Shown: piece by piece, positions 39,263 to 50,642 of the stretch
How positions within the stretch are numbered: position 1 is the stretch's first letter
Layout: the number at the start of each line of letters is the position of its first letter
Assembly: GCA_036490715.1 (NCBI GenBank)
Contig: DASXDL010000048.1
Coordinates: 1-64,000, forward strand
From: FEN-1191 sp036490715
GTDB lineage: Bacteria > Pseudomonadota > Gammaproteobacteria > Steroidobacterales > Steroidobacteraceae
Direction: 5' to 3'
Length of the DNA stretch: 64,000 bases
Program-made: the position numbers and the translations under genes
Notes under the pieces: model-generated
The model's input: only the letters and a program-made list of their open reading frames with translations
Told to the model about the DNA's origin: nothing
Databases searched by the model: none

Positions 39263-40036
39263 CTATAAAAACGCCGCGGTCAACATGTAGTCCAGCAGCA
39301 GCACCAGCACCGCCGAGGTCACCACGGTACGCGTGGTGGCCAGTCCGACGCCCTCGGCGGTCGGTTCGGCGTGGTAGCCCTCGAACACCGCCATCAGACT
39401 GCAGGCCGCTCCGAACACCACGCTTTTGATCAGACCTTCGTTGACATCGTGCAGACTGACCGCATCCTGCATCTGCGACCAGAACGTGCCGGGCTCGACC
39501 CGCATCATGGTCAAGCCGACCAGCTGCGCGCCATAGATACCGACACAGTTGAAGATGACGGTCAGCAACGGCACCGAGATCAACCCGCCCAGAAAGCGCG
39601 GTGCCACCACGTAACGTACCGGATCGACCGCCATCATCTCCATCGCCGCAAGCTGATCGGTGGCGCCCATCAGGCCGATCTCGGAGCACAGTGCGGTGCC
39701 GGCGCGACCGGCGAATAGCAGCGCGGTGAGCACCGGTCCGAGCTCCTTGATGAGGCCGACCGCCGCCAACACTCCGAGCGCCGATTCCGAGCCGAACCGC
39801 TGCAGCTCCTGGTAGCCCAGCAGCCCCATCACCATGCCGACGAACAGGCCGCACAGCATGATGATTACCAGCGAGCGGGCGCCGGCGTTGTAGATCTGCT
39901 GCACCACCAGCCGCGGACGCGCCAGCGCCGGGATGCACTGCCGCACCAGCAGCAGCATGAACAGCGTCACTGCGCCGATCTTGCCGAGCGAGCCGAGTGC
40001 CAGCGAGCGCCGCCGCGCCAGACTGTGCATGCGCAT
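39263..40036 (-). CDS. mlaE: Phospholipid ABC transporter permease MlaE
   Basis: A 257-residue inner-membrane permease with five to six helices. The family block ELGPVLTALLFAGRAGTALCSEIGLMGATDQLAAMEMMAVDPVRYVVAPRFLGGLISVPLLTVIFNCVGIYGAQLVG is present and contacts MlaF. The ATG starts directly after the mlaF stop. It shares the reverse-strand operon fda-mlaFEDCB. Confidence 0.95.
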   Translation of the reverse strand: MRMHSLARRRSLALGSLGKIGAVTLFMLLLVRQCIPALARPRLVVQQIYNAGARSLVIIMLCGLFVGMVMGLLGYQELQRFGSESALGVLAAVGLIKELGPVLTALLFAGRAGTALCSEIGLMGATDQLAAMEMMAVDPVRYVVAPRFLGGLISVPLLTVIFNCVGIYGAQLVGLTMMRVEPGTFWSQMQDAVSLHDVNEGLIKSVVFGAACSLMAVFEGYHAEPTAEGVGLATTRTVVTSAVLVLLLDYMLTAAFL

Positions 40037-40855
40037 TCAGGCGCCCCGGCGCGAGCGCGCCAGCAGTTGTTCGAAGTAGTCCGGCGCCGGGTAGTGAAAC
40101 GGCACCGGTCCGTCGGGCGTGCCGGTCATGAACTGGCGCACCACGTCGTTGGATTCGGCGTTGAGTTCGGCCGGACTGCCCTCGGCGACCACTTTGCCCT
40201 CCGACAGCAGGTAGCTGTAGTGCGCGATCGCCGCGATCTCGCGCACGTCGTGCGACACCACGATGCTGGTGATGCCCAGCAGCCGGTTGAGCGACTGGAT
40301 CAGGCGCACGATCACGCCCATCGAGATCGGATCCAGGCCGACGAACGGTTCATCGTAGATCAGCACTACCGGATCCATGACGATGGCGCGTGCCAGTGCC
40401 ACGCGCCGCGCCATGCCGCCTGAAAGTTCAGCCGGCATCAGCTCGGCGGCGCCGCGCAGGCCGACCGCCTGCAGTTTCATCAGCACCAGTTCGCGCAGCA
40501 CCGGCTCGGGCAGGCGCGTGTGCTCGCGCAGCGGAAACGCCACGTTCTCGAACACGCTCATATCGGTCAGCAGCGCGCCGTTCTGGAACAGCAGACCGAC
40601 GCGCTGGCGCAGCTGGTATAGCTCGCGCCGGCGCAGCTGCGCGACCTCCTGACCGAACACCCGCACCTGGCCGCTCTGGGCGATGACCTGACCCATGATC
40701 AGCCGTAGCAGCGTGGTCTTGCCGGTGCCGCTCGGTCCCATCACCGCGGTGATGGCGCCGCGGCGCATGTGCACGTTCAGGCCGGTGAAGATCGCGTGAC
40801 CGCCGATGGCGTAGTGCACGTCGCGCACGTCGACCACGGCGTCGTCATTGTTCAC
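40037..40855 (-). CDS. mlaF: Phospholipid ABC transporter ATPase MlaF
   Basis: A 272-residue ATPase that powers the Mla pathway. Walker A GPSGTGKTTLL, Q-loop LLFQNGALLTDMSVFENVAFPLRE, signature LSGGMARRVALARA and Walker B VVLIYDEPFVGLDP. GTG 40855 overlaps the aldolase stop (GTGA), so the operon may begin at the fda promoter. An upstream extension would overlap fda and is not protein-like. Confidence 0.95.
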   Translation of the reverse strand: MNNDDAVVDVRDVHYAIGGHAIFTGLNVHMRRGAITAVMGPSGTGKTTLLRLIMGQVIAQSGQVRVFGQEVAQLRRRELYQLRQRVGLLFQNGALLTDMSVFENVAFPLREHTRLPEPVLRELVLMKLQAVGLRGAAELMPAELSGGMARRVALARAIVMDPVVLIYDEPFVGLDPISMGVIVRLIQSLNRLLGITSIVVSHDVREIAAIAHYSYLLSEGKVVAEGSPAELNAESNDVVRQFMTGTPDGPVPFHYPAPDYFEQLLARSRRGA

Positions 40856-41874
40856 GCCGCCTGCTGCTCCATCCCGGCCTGGTAGCCGCCGCTGCGGGCC
40901 AATCCATTGAGCCGCGACCACTTCTGAAATTCCTTCTGGCCAGCGCCGACATTGGCACTCTTGCCGCCCCAGGCGCTCAGCGCCGCGTCCTGCAGCGCGC
41001 GGCCGTAACTGAACGACAGCTGCCAGGGCAGCGGTCGGTGCCGATTCATCAGCGACAGATGCAAGGCCGCCTGGGCCGGGCTCTGCCCGCCCGACAGGAA
41101 CATGATGCCCGGCACCGCGCTGGGCACGTGGCGGCGCAGACAGCGCAGCGTGGCCTCAGCCACCTGCTCGGGCGTGGCCTGGGTCGCGCACTTCTTGCCG
41201 GCGATGATCATGTTGGGTTTCAGGATCATGCCTTCCAGGTGGATGCGATGACGCTCAAGCTGCGAGAACACCTCCGCCAGCACCGCGCTGGTGACGGCAT
41301 CGCAGCGCGCCAGATCGTGCGCCCCGTCCATCAGCACTTCCGGCTCGACGATCGGGACGATGTTCTGCTCCTGGCACAGCCCGGCATAGCGGGCCAGGGC
41401 CTGGGCGTTGGCCTCGATCGCCGTGCGGGTCGGCATACCCTCGCCGATGTCGATCACCGCGCGCCATTTGGCGAATCGCGCCCCGAGTTGGTAGTAGCTG
41501 ACCAGCCGCTCACGCAGTCCGTCCAGACCCTCGGTAATCGTCTCGCCGGCAAAGCCGGCCAGCGGCTTGGCGCCGGTGTCGACCTTGATACCCGGGATGA
41601 CCCCGAGCTTGCTCAGATAGTCGGGAAACGGCACGCCGTCGCGGGTTTTCTGCCGGATGGTCTCGTCGTACAGGATGACGCCACTGATCCACTGCCCGAT
41701 GCCGGGGGTCGTGAACAGCAGCTCGCGATAGGCGCGGCGGTGTTCCTCGGTGTTCTGGGTGCCGATCTTGTCCAGCCGCTTGGCAATGGTTGAGGTGCTC
41801 TCATCCGCCGCCAGCAGCCCCTTGTCCTTGGCTACCATCGCGGTAGCCACCGCTTCCAGATCACTGCGACTCAT
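40852..41874 (-). CDS. fda: Fructose-bisphosphate aldolase, class I
   Basis: A 340-residue glycolytic/gluconeogenic enzyme of the eukaryotic-like class I family. Seen: GKGLLAADESTSTIAKRLDKIG-type start (KDKGLLAADEST), ARFAKWRAVIDIG, NIVPIVEPEVLMDG, the Schiff-base Lys in LEGMILKPNMIIAGKKC and VPGIMFLSGGQSPAQAALHLSLMN. AGAGGAT precedes ATG 41874. It heads the mla run through a 4-base overlap with mlaF, an unusual link of sugar metabolism to envelope maintenance. Confidence 0.95.
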   Translation of the reverse strand: MSRSDLEAVATAMVAKDKGLLAADESTSTIAKRLDKIGTQNTEEHRRAYRELLFTTPGIGQWISGVILYDETIRQKTRDGVPFPDYLSKLGVIPGIKVDTGAKPLAGFAGETITEGLDGLRERLVSYYQLGARFAKWRAVIDIGEGMPTRTAIEANAQALARYAGLCQEQNIVPIVEPEVLMDGAHDLARCDAVTSAVLAEVFSQLERHRIHLEGMILKPNMIIAGKKCATQATPEQVAEATLRCLRRHVPSAVPGIMFLSGGQSPAQAALHLSLMNRHRPLPWQLSFSYGRALQDAALSAWGGKSANVGAGQKEFQKWSRLNGLARSGGYQAGMEQQAA

Positions 41875-41968
41875 GCGCCATCCTCTTCAATAAATGGGAC
41901 TGCGCAGGATACCAAAGCCGTGTGCCGGCAAGCCGCCCTGCCGCAGCGGCGCGCTTCTCTTGGGCCTC

Positions 41969-41994
41969 ATATAGTACTAAAATAGTCCTACTTT
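41969..41994 (+). promoter_or_regulatory. IscR/SufR-type binding site over the suf promoter
   Basis: ATATAGTACTAAAATAGTCC followed by TACTTT, 11-36 bases before sufR. ACT-AAAA-TAGTC matches the centre of the type 1 IscR consensus, and ACTA/TAGT forms an inverted repeat around AAA. The element is strikingly AT-rich. A candidate -10 TAAAAT (41978-41983) lies inside it with TTCTCT 17 bases upstream, so the bound regulator would block the promoter. Autoregulation by SufR is inferred. Confidence 0.6.
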
Positions 41995-42004
41995 AGAGGC
42001 GCCC

Positions 42005-42495
42005 ATGTTGCGAATCAGCAAACTGACCGACTACGCCACGGTGATCCTGGCGCGTCTGGCTGCAGAGCCGGAGCGGCGCTTCACTGCGGCCCAGATCGCC
42101 GCCGATACCCATCTGAGCAGCCCGACCGTGTCCAAGCTGCTCAAGCAGCTGCACCGCCGCGGCCTGGTCAGCTCCACGCGTGGGCTGCATGGCGGCTATC
42201 TGCTGGCGCGTTCTGCTGCCCAGATCAACGCCGCGCAGATTCTCGATGCACTCGAAGGCCCGGTGGCGCTGACCGAGTGTGCCGGCAGTGAGAGTCACTG
42301 CTGCATCGAGAGCAGCTGCCTGGTCGGCCGGGCCTGGCAGCGGGTCAATCACGCCATCCGGCGCTCGCTGCAGGAGATCACGCTGATGGAGCTGGCAGGG
42401 CTCAATGGCCCGGGCAATCAGCCCTCGCCGCTCGACCGGGGCATTCCGGTGGCGCTCGGCCGTATTGCAACGCGCGCGCCGAAGCGGGAGCCGCT

Positions 42496-42499
<4 letters not shown>
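42005..42499 (+). CDS. sufR: SUF operon Fe-S regulator, Rrf2 family
   Basis: A 164-residue winged-helix regulator. MLRISKLTDYATVILARLA and HLSSPTVSKLLKQLHRRGLVSSTRGLHGGYLLA are the Rrf2 DNA-binding part. Four Cys (92, 99, 100, 105 in ECAGSESHCCIESSC) are placed to bind an Fe-S cluster as in IscR. It resembles the SUF-linked Rrf2 subgroup and leads the operon, its stop overlapping sufB (GTGA). Likely represses suf when clusters are sufficient. Confidence 0.9.
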
Positions 42500-44717
<2,218 letters not shown>

Positions 44718-44725
44718 CACTGCGC

Positions 44726-45994
44726 ATGGCTACCCATTCCACCACGGCCGGCAGCGCCACTCTCGAGCGCATCGAGCGCGACTACGAGGCCGTGGCCGCA
44801 CAGCTGCCCGACGCCGCACTGGCGCGACCGCTGCGTGAGCAGGCGGCGCGCGAGCTGCGACGCCTGGGTTGGCCTAAGGTCACCGACGAGCAGTGGCGTT
44901 ATGCGAATCTGCGCGCGTTCGACACCGTGCCCGGTTTCCGCCCGTCGCTGCCGGCCTCGGCGCGCACCAGCGCAGCGGCTGCGCCGCCCGATCTGCCGCC
45001 GGCGCTGCCAGGCTTCACGCGCATGCTGTACATCGATGGCCTGCGCCAGGGTGGCGCCTTGGGCAGCGAGCCCGGCGGGCTCGAACACTGGCCGCCGGAG
45101 CAGCGGCTCGGACTGCTGGGGGACATGTTCGCCAGCGACACCGCCACGCTCAAGATCCGCGGTGATGCCCGGATCGAGCTGCTGTTCTTTAACAGTGAGG
45201 CGGCCACGGCCAGCTACCCGCGGCTGCAACTGCAACTGGAACCCAGCAGCGAACTGCAGCTGGTGGAACGGCATCTGGGCGCGGCGCCGCAAGCAGCGCT
45301 GGTGTGCCCGACCGCGATGATCCGGCTCGCTGCACAGTCGCGATTGACCCACTATCGCCTGCAGCAATGCGGACCGCAGACCGTGTTCACCGATACCCTA
45401 AGCGCCCACCTCGCCGAAGGCGCCCACTATCGCGTGCGCCAGATCGCGCTGGGCGCGGCCTCGGCGCGCACCAGCGCGCACATACGACTGCAGGGACGCG
45501 GCGCTGCGACCAGCTGGCAGTCGATCGCGGTCGGTCGCCATCAGCAGGTGCAGGACACGGCGCTGAAGGTCGAGCACCTGGCGCCCGACACGCAGACCGA
45601 AGAGGTCTTTCGCGGCATCGCCGAGGAGCGCGCGCGCATCGCCTTCAACGGCCACATTCACATCGCCGCCAGCGCTCCGGGTTCCGACAGCCGCCAGTCG
45701 CTGCGCGGCCTGATTGAGGGCGACGGCGCCGAAATCGACCTGCGTCCGCGTCTGCAGATCGATACCGATGCGGTGCGGGCCCAGCACGGTGCCACCACCG
45801 GTGCGCTGGATGACAATCTGATGTTCTACCTGCTGGCCCGGGGCATCGACCGCGCCACCGCGCGCGCGCTGCTGAAATGGGCGTTCCTCGGCGACGTGCT
45901 GCGAGCCATCGAGCTGCCGGACGTGCGCCGCGCGGCCGAGCACGGCGCCGCCGGCCAGCTGCCCGATGCGGCCGTGATCGGAGCGCTGACGTGA
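44726..45994 (+). CDS. sufD: Fe-S cluster assembly protein SufD
   Basis: A 422-residue SufB paralogue required for iron entry. Seen: LRRLGWPKVTDEQWRYANLRAFD, the beta-helix core, ISTAHIRLQGRGA-type strand, and the C-terminal VRAQHGATTGALDDNLMFYLLARGIDRATARALLKWAFLGDVL, with the conserved His. ATG 44726 is 8 bases after sufC; the extension to 44690 overlaps it. Confidence 0.93.
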   Translation: MATHSTTAGSATLERIERDYEAVAAQLPDAALARPLREQAARELRRLGWPKVTDEQWRYANLRAFDTVPGFRPSLPASARTSAAAAPPDLPPALPGFTRMLYIDGLRQGGALGSEPGGLEHWPPEQRLGLLGDMFASDTATLKIRGDARIELLFFNSEAATASYPRLQLQLEPSSELQLVERHLGAAPQAALVCPTAMIRLAAQSRLTHYRLQQCGPQTVFTDTLSAHLAEGAHYRVRQIALGAASARTSAHIRLQGRGAATSWQSIAVGRHQQVQDTALKVEHLAPDTQTEEVFRGIAEERARIAFNGHIHIAASAPGSDSRQSLRGLIEGDGAEIDLRPRLQIDTDAVRAQHGATTGALDDNLMFYLLARGIDRATARALLKWAFLGDVLRAIELPDVRRAAEHGAAGQLPDAAVIGALT

Positions 45995-47253
45995 GCGCCG
46001 GCGGCAGCACGGCGCGCGCCAGCGCCGCCGCCCCGGCCTACGATGTCGCGCGTGTGCGCACCGAGTTTCCGATTCTGGCGCGCCAGATCAACGGCCGGCC
46101 GCTGGTATACCTGGACAGCGCAGCCTCATCGCAGCGAGCGCTGCCGGTCCTGCGAGCGGTAGAGCACTACGAGACCACGCTGCACGCCAACGTGCACCGC
46201 GGCGTGCACTCCTTAAGCCAATGGGCCACCGACGCCTACGAGCACGCGCGCGAGATCGTGCGACGACACCTGAACGCGCGCTCCACGCGCGAGATCGTAT
46301 TCGTGCGCGGCACCACCGAGGCTATCAACCTGGTTGCCAACAGCTGGGGCCGCAGCAATCTGCGCGCCGGCGATGAGATTCTGATCAGCTGGCTCGAGCA
46401 CCACGCCAATATCGTGCCGTGGCAGATGATTTGCGCCGCGACCGGCGCGCGCCTGCGCGCCGCGCCGGTCAAGCCCAATGGCGAGCTCGATCTGGAGGCG
46501 TTTCGCGGCCTGCTGTCCGAGCGCACCAAACTGGTCGCAGTCGCGCACGTATCGAACGCGCTCGGCACGATTCTGCCGGTACACGATATCGTGCAGTTGG
46601 CGCACGCGCGCGGCGTGCCGGTGCTGCTGGACGGGGCCCAGGCGGTGCCGCATCAGGCCGTGGACCTGCAGGCGCTCGACTGCGACTTCTATGCCTTCTC
46701 GGGTCACAAGGTCTATGGCCCGACCGGCATCGGCGCGCTGTACGCGCGCGAGTCGCTGCTGGCCGCGATGCCACCATGGCAGGGCGGCGGTGACATGATT
46801 CTGTCGGTCGGCATCGATGCCAGCACCTACAACGAGCTGCCGTTTCGCTTCGAGGCCGGCACGCCCAACATCGCCGGTGCGATCGGGCTGGGGGCGGCAT
46901 TGGAGTTTCTGCAATCGCTCGACCTGGCGGCCGTGGCCGAACACGAGCACGTCCTGCTTGAGCTTGCCAGCAAACGGCTGGCCGCACTGCCGGGCCTGCG
47001 GCTGGTCGGCACCGCCAGCCACAAGGCGGCCGTAGTCTCCTTCACGATGGACGGCGTGCACCCGCATGACATCGGCACCGTGCTCGACAGCGAGGGCATC
47101 GCAATACGCACCGGCCACCACTGCGCCATGCCGATCATGCAAGCCTTCGGACTTGCAGCCACCGCGCGCGCATCGTTCGGCTGCTACAACGATGCCGACG
47201 ACGTCGAGCGGCTGGTCGAAGGCTTGATCAAGGTGCGCAAGCTGTTCGGCTGA
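45991..47253 (+). CDS. sufS: Cysteine desulfurase SufS
   Basis: A 420-residue PLP enzyme that mobilises sulfur from cysteine. FPILARQINGRPLVYLDSAASSQ, HANVHRGVHSLSQWATDAYE, DGAQAVPHQAVDLQALDCDFYAFSGHKVYGPTGIG (PLP Lys in SGHK) and RTGHHCAMPIMQ with the persulfide Cys. GTG 45991 overlaps the sufD stop (GTGA). Group II desulfurase; the acceptor is SufU, not SufE. Confidence 0.95.
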   Translation: MSAGGSTARASAAAPAYDVARVRTEFPILARQINGRPLVYLDSAASSQRALPVLRAVEHYETTLHANVHRGVHSLSQWATDAYEHAREIVRRHLNARSTREIVFVRGTTEAINLVANSWGRSNLRAGDEILISWLEHHANIVPWQMICAATGARLRAAPVKPNGELDLEAFRGLLSERTKLVAVAHVSNALGTILPVHDIVQLAHARGVPVLLDGAQAVPHQAVDLQALDCDFYAFSGHKVYGPTGIGALYARESLLAAMPPWQGGGDMILSVGIDASTYNELPFRFEAGTPNIAGAIGLGAALEFLQSLDLAAVAEHEHVLLELASKRLAALPGLRLVGTASHKAAVVSFTMDGVHPHDIGTVLDSEGIAIRTGHHCAMPIMQAFGLAATARASFGCYNDADDVERLVEGLIKVRKLFG

Positions 47254-47269
47254 TGGCGATGAGAAGCGC

Positions 47270-47713
47270 ATGGACCTGAAAGAGCTGTACCGCGATGTCA
47301 TCCTCGACCACAACCGCAGTCCGCGAAATTTCGGTCGACTGGATCCGGCCGACGCGCAGGCCTCAGGTCACAACCCGCTGTGCGGCGATCGGCTGGACGT
47401 GACGCTGCGTCTGCAAGGCGATCGGGTCGGCGAACTGCGCTTCGAGGGTCAGGGTTGCGCGATTTCCACCGCCTCGGCCTCGCTCATGACCGAAGCAGTC
47501 AAGGGTCGCAGCCGCGCCGAGATCACGCAGCTCTACCACGACGTGCACGCGCTGCTGACCGGGGCTGGCGCGCAGCACTCCGAGCAACTCGGCAAGCTTT
47601 TGGCACTGGGCGGCATTGCCGAATTCCCGGCGCGGGTCAAGTGCGCGAGCCTGTGCTGGCACACTCTCAACGCCGCGCTCGAACGCAGCACGACATCGGT
47701 GTCGACGGAGTGA
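47270..47713 (+). CDS. sufU: Sulfur-transfer protein SufU
   Basis: A 147-residue zinc-containing IscU-like protein that accepts sulfur from SufS. LKELYRDVILDHNRSPRNFGRLD, NPLCGDRLDVTL, FEGQGCAISTASASLMTEAVKG, and VKCASLCWHTLNAAL carry the three conserved Cys and Asp. The insertion before the last motif marks SufU rather than IscU. GAGAAG precedes the ATG. Confidence 0.93.
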   Translation: MDLKELYRDVILDHNRSPRNFGRLDPADAQASGHNPLCGDRLDVTLRLQGDRVGELRFEGQGCAISTASASLMTEAVKGRSRAEITQLYHDVHALLTGAGAQHSEQLGKLLALGGIAEFPARVKCASLCWHTLNAALERSTTSVSTE

Positions 47714-47716
47714 GGC

Positions 47717-48271
47717 ATGCGCGCCTACGAGAATGAACCGGTCGTGATTCAGCGCGACGTCGAGGCCATCATGGTGCCCTCGGGTCAGGCTATCACGCTC
47801 AAACTCGGGCTCGCCGGCTACATCACCCAGGCGCTGGGTGGCAGCTTTACCCTCTATATCGAGGGCAATCTGTACCGCATCTCCGGCGAACAGGCCGATG
47901 CCATCGGCAAGGATGTGGCGCGCCGCCCCGAGCTGCCGCCGAACGCCACCGAGGAGGACGTGCGCGACCTGGCCTGGGAGCAGATGCGTGCCTGCTTCGA
48001 TCCGGAGATCCCGATCAACATTGTCGATCTTGGCCTGGTGTACGAGTGCAAGGTGCAACCCAAGCCCGACCAGACGCGCGACATCGCGGTCACCATGACC
48101 CTGACGGCGCCGGGCTGCGGCATGGGCGACGTGCTGGTGCAGGACGTGAAGGAGAAGCTTTCGGCTATTCCGACCGTCGGCAACGTCCAGGTCGAACTGA
48201 CCTTCGACCCGCCGTGGAACCAATCGATGATGTCGGAGGCGGCGCGCCTTCAGACCGGCATGACCTGGTAG
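47717..48271 (+). CDS. sufT: Fe-S maturation protein SufT (DUF59/MIP18-like)
   Basis: A 184-residue protein aiding Fe-S protein maturation under high demand. N-terminal ~70 residues with IMVPSGQAITLKLGLAGYITQALGGSFTLYIEGNLYRISGEQADAIG, then a MIP18-type domain LAWEQMRACFDPEIPINIVDLGLVYECKV, TMTLTAPGCGMGDVLVQDVKEKL and VELTFDPPWNQSMMSEAARLQTGM. Starts 3 bases after sufU. Confidence 0.94.
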   Translation: MRAYENEPVVIQRDVEAIMVPSGQAITLKLGLAGYITQALGGSFTLYIEGNLYRISGEQADAIGKDVARRPELPPNATEEDVRDLAWEQMRACFDPEIPINIVDLGLVYECKVQPKPDQTRDIAVTMTLTAPGCGMGDVLVQDVKEKLSAIPTVGNVQVELTFDPPWNQSMMSEAARLQTGMTW

Positions 48272-48283
48272 CCGCTGCGGCGC

Positions 48284-48772
48284 ATGAAGCAACTGACGCT
48301 GCTGCTGATGCGTCACGCCGAGGCCGAGACCGCGACGGCCGGCGACCCCGACATCGATCGCGCGCTGAGCGCCCGCGGGCGCACCGAGGCCATCGACGCC
48401 GCCGACTGCATCGCCGGCGCGAATCTGCGCGTCGAGCTGATGCTGGTCAGCCCGGCGCGACGCACCCGCGAAACCGCGCTGATCCTCGCCGCCGCGCTCG
48501 ACATGGCGGACGAATTCCAGATCGAGCCGACGCTGTATCCGGGCGAAACCGAGACGTTGTTAGAGCGGGTGCAGCGCTGCGATAGCGAAGCGGCTCGCAC
48601 CGTGCTGATGGTCGGCCACAATCCGGCCATGAGCGCGCTGGCACAGCGCCTCGGCGGCAACGGCCGGCCGATGGAACTGCCGCCGGCCGGCCTGTGCCGG
48701 CTGGAATTTGAAAATGATTGCTGGAGTCAGGTGCGTGCGGCCACCGCGCTGGCGGTCACGCGCTTGCGCTGA
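48284..48772 (+). CDS. sixA: Phosphohistidine phosphatase SixA
   Basis: A 162-residue histidine phosphatase. LLLMRHAEAET holds the catalytic RHxE, and MLVSPARRTRETALILA and VLMVGHNPAMSALAQRLGG complete the active site. SixA dephosphorylates His phosphocarriers such as NPr. It starts 12 bases after sufT, so may be read with the suf operon. Confidence 0.9.
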   Translation: MKQLTLLLMRHAEAETATAGDPDIDRALSARGRTEAIDAADCIAGANLRVELMLVSPARRTRETALILAAALDMADEFQIEPTLYPGETETLLERVQRCDSEAARTVLMVGHNPAMSALAQRLGGNGRPMELPPAGLCRLEFENDCWSQVRAATALAVTRLR

Positions 48773-48783
48773 GCGCACTCAGG

Positions 48784-50622
48784 CTACTGCGCGGTGCAGA
48801 AGCAGTAGGCGTAGATCGAGTTAGGCGAGGACAGGCGCGCCCAGCGCGCCAGTTCGCGATCCAGTGGCTGCAGGCGCTGCATCAGCTGCGCCGCACCGCT
48901 GCGCGCCAGCCCGAGCGCTGCCAGAATGTGTTGGCCGTCCGCGTGCATCTGGAACAGTAGCTGCTGCACCCAGCTGAGCTCCGGTTCGATGCGCCGCACA
49001 CCATAGCCGCTCTTGAGCCCGGCACGCGTCGCGGCCTCGACCACAGCGTCGTCATAGCCGCCCAGGCGATCCACCAAACCCTGCTGGCGCGCGTCGATCC
49101 CGGACCATACGCGGCCCTGCGCTACCGCATCGATGGCTTCGCGCGACTTGCCGCGGCTCTTGGCCACGCGCGCCAGAAACTCTTCGTAGTCGTGATCGAC
49201 GCTCACCTGCAGCTGGCGTCCGAGCTCGGGCGACAGCGGGCGGTCGAGGCGAAAACTTCCGGCCAGCGGTGTGGTGCCGATGCCGTCGACGTTGACACCG
49301 AGTTTGGCCAGCGTGCGGTTGAAGGTTGGGACGCTGGCGAACACGCCGATCGAGCCAGTGATGCTGTTGGGACTGGCGATGATCTGATCGGCGCCCGCGG
49401 CGATGTAGTAACCGCCGGAGGCGGCGACATCGCTCATCGAGGCAATCACCGGCTTGCCATCGTGCTTGAGCGCCAGCACTTCGCGGTAGATCTGCTCGGC
49501 GTCCAGCATCACGCCGCCGGGGCTGTCGATCCGCAGCACCACGGCGCGAATATCCGGGTCCTCGCGCGCACTGCGCAGCAGCGCCGTGGTCGTCTCGCCG
49601 CCAATCGTGCCCGGCGGCTGGCGGCCGTGCAGAATTTCGCCACTGGCCACGACCACACCGACCGCCGGTCCCTTGCCGCGCTGCTTGTCCTCGGCGTGCG
49701 TGGCGCGCAGGTAGTCACTCACGCTGACCTGGCGGTAGGACTTGCCGGCGGTGTCGGCGCCCACCAAGTCGATCAGTTCCTCTTCGAACTCCTGCTGGGT
49801 CTTGAGTGCGCTGACCAGGCCGGCATCCTTGGCGACCTTGGCGGTGTCGCCGCCGGCGGCTCCGACCGCGGCGGTGTAGCCGTCGGCGTACTGCGCGATG
49901 ACCTCGGGCTTGAGGTTGCGCGCGCTGGCCACCGAGGTGCGATAGCCGCGCCACAGCGACTGCAGATAAGCCGAGCTCTCCTCCCGATCCTCCGGCGACA
50001 TGTCGCGGCGAGTGAAGGTCTCGCCCGCGCTCTTGAATTTGCCGGCCCGGAACAGATGCATGTCGATGCTGAGCTTGTCGAGCGCATCCCTGAAGAACAT
50101 GTGGTAGTTGTTATAGCCGTCGAGCATCACGAATCCGATCGGATCCAGGTTGACCTCATCGGCCTGGGCCGCCAGGTAATACTGGCCCTTGAGGAAATAG
50201 GTGCCGCGCGCAATGATCTTCTTGCCACTGTGGCGAAAGGCGGCGATCGCCGCGGCCAGTTCTTCGAGCTTGGCCTGGCCGGCACTGTCCATGTCGTCGG
50301 TGTCGATGACCAGCACGGCGATGCGCGGATCGCTGGCAGCCGCTCGGATCGCCGTGGTCAGATCCCACAGCAGCGTTTCAGGCTGACCCTGGCCCTGCGC
50401 CTCGTTGAACGCACGCTCGATCGGCTCGCCACTGAGCTGCTCGACGATATCGCCGGACGGCTTGACCACCAGCGCGGCCTTCTCCGGCAGGCGCGGCGTG
50501 GACTGGTGCAGGGCGCCGATCAGCACCCCCAGCAGTGCCAGCAGCAGTAGCAGTTGCAGGCAGCGCCGCAGCAGATCCAGCCCGCGCCAGATAGCATAGA
50601 AAAACCTGCCGACGTGATACAT
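48784..50622 (-). CDS. sppA: Signal peptide peptidase SppA, 67K type
   Basis: A 612-residue inner-membrane serine protease that digests cleaved signal peptides. N-terminal anchor helix (LQLLLLLALLGVLIGAL). Two tandem S49 domains: the first supplies Lys in HLFRAGKFKSAGETFTRRDMS, the second Ser in ASMSDVAASGGYYIAAGADQIIASPNSITGSIGV. The C-terminus ends YAYCFCTAQ, with two late Cys. It follows rplS by 20 bases on the same strand. Confidence 0.94.
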   Translation of the reverse strand: MYHVGRFFYAIWRGLDLLRRCLQLLLLLALLGVLIGALHQSTPRLPEKAALVVKPSGDIVEQLSGEPIERAFNEAQGQGQPETLLWDLTTAIRAAASDPRIAVLVIDTDDMDSAGQAKLEELAAAIAAFRHSGKKIIARGTYFLKGQYYLAAQADEVNLDPIGFVMLDGYNNYHMFFRDALDKLSIDMHLFRAGKFKSAGETFTRRDMSPEDREESSAYLQSLWRGYRTSVASARNLKPEVIAQYADGYTAAVGAAGGDTAKVAKDAGLVSALKTQQEFEEELIDLVGADTAGKSYRQVSVSDYLRATHAEDKQRGKGPAVGVVVASGEILHGRQPPGTIGGETTTALLRSAREDPDIRAVVLRIDSPGGVMLDAEQIYREVLALKHDGKPVIASMSDVAASGGYYIAAGADQIIASPNSITGSIGVFASVPTFNRTLAKLGVNVDGIGTTPLAGSFRLDRPLSPELGRQLQVSVDHDYEEFLARVAKSRGKSREAIDAVAQGRVWSGIDARQQGLVDRLGGYDDAVVEAATRAGLKSGYGVRRIEPELSWVQQLLFQMHADGQHILAALGLARSGAAQLMQRLQPLDRELARWARLSSPNSIYAYCFCTAQ

Positions 50623-50642
50623 AGGTCAGCGCGGGTCTGGCG

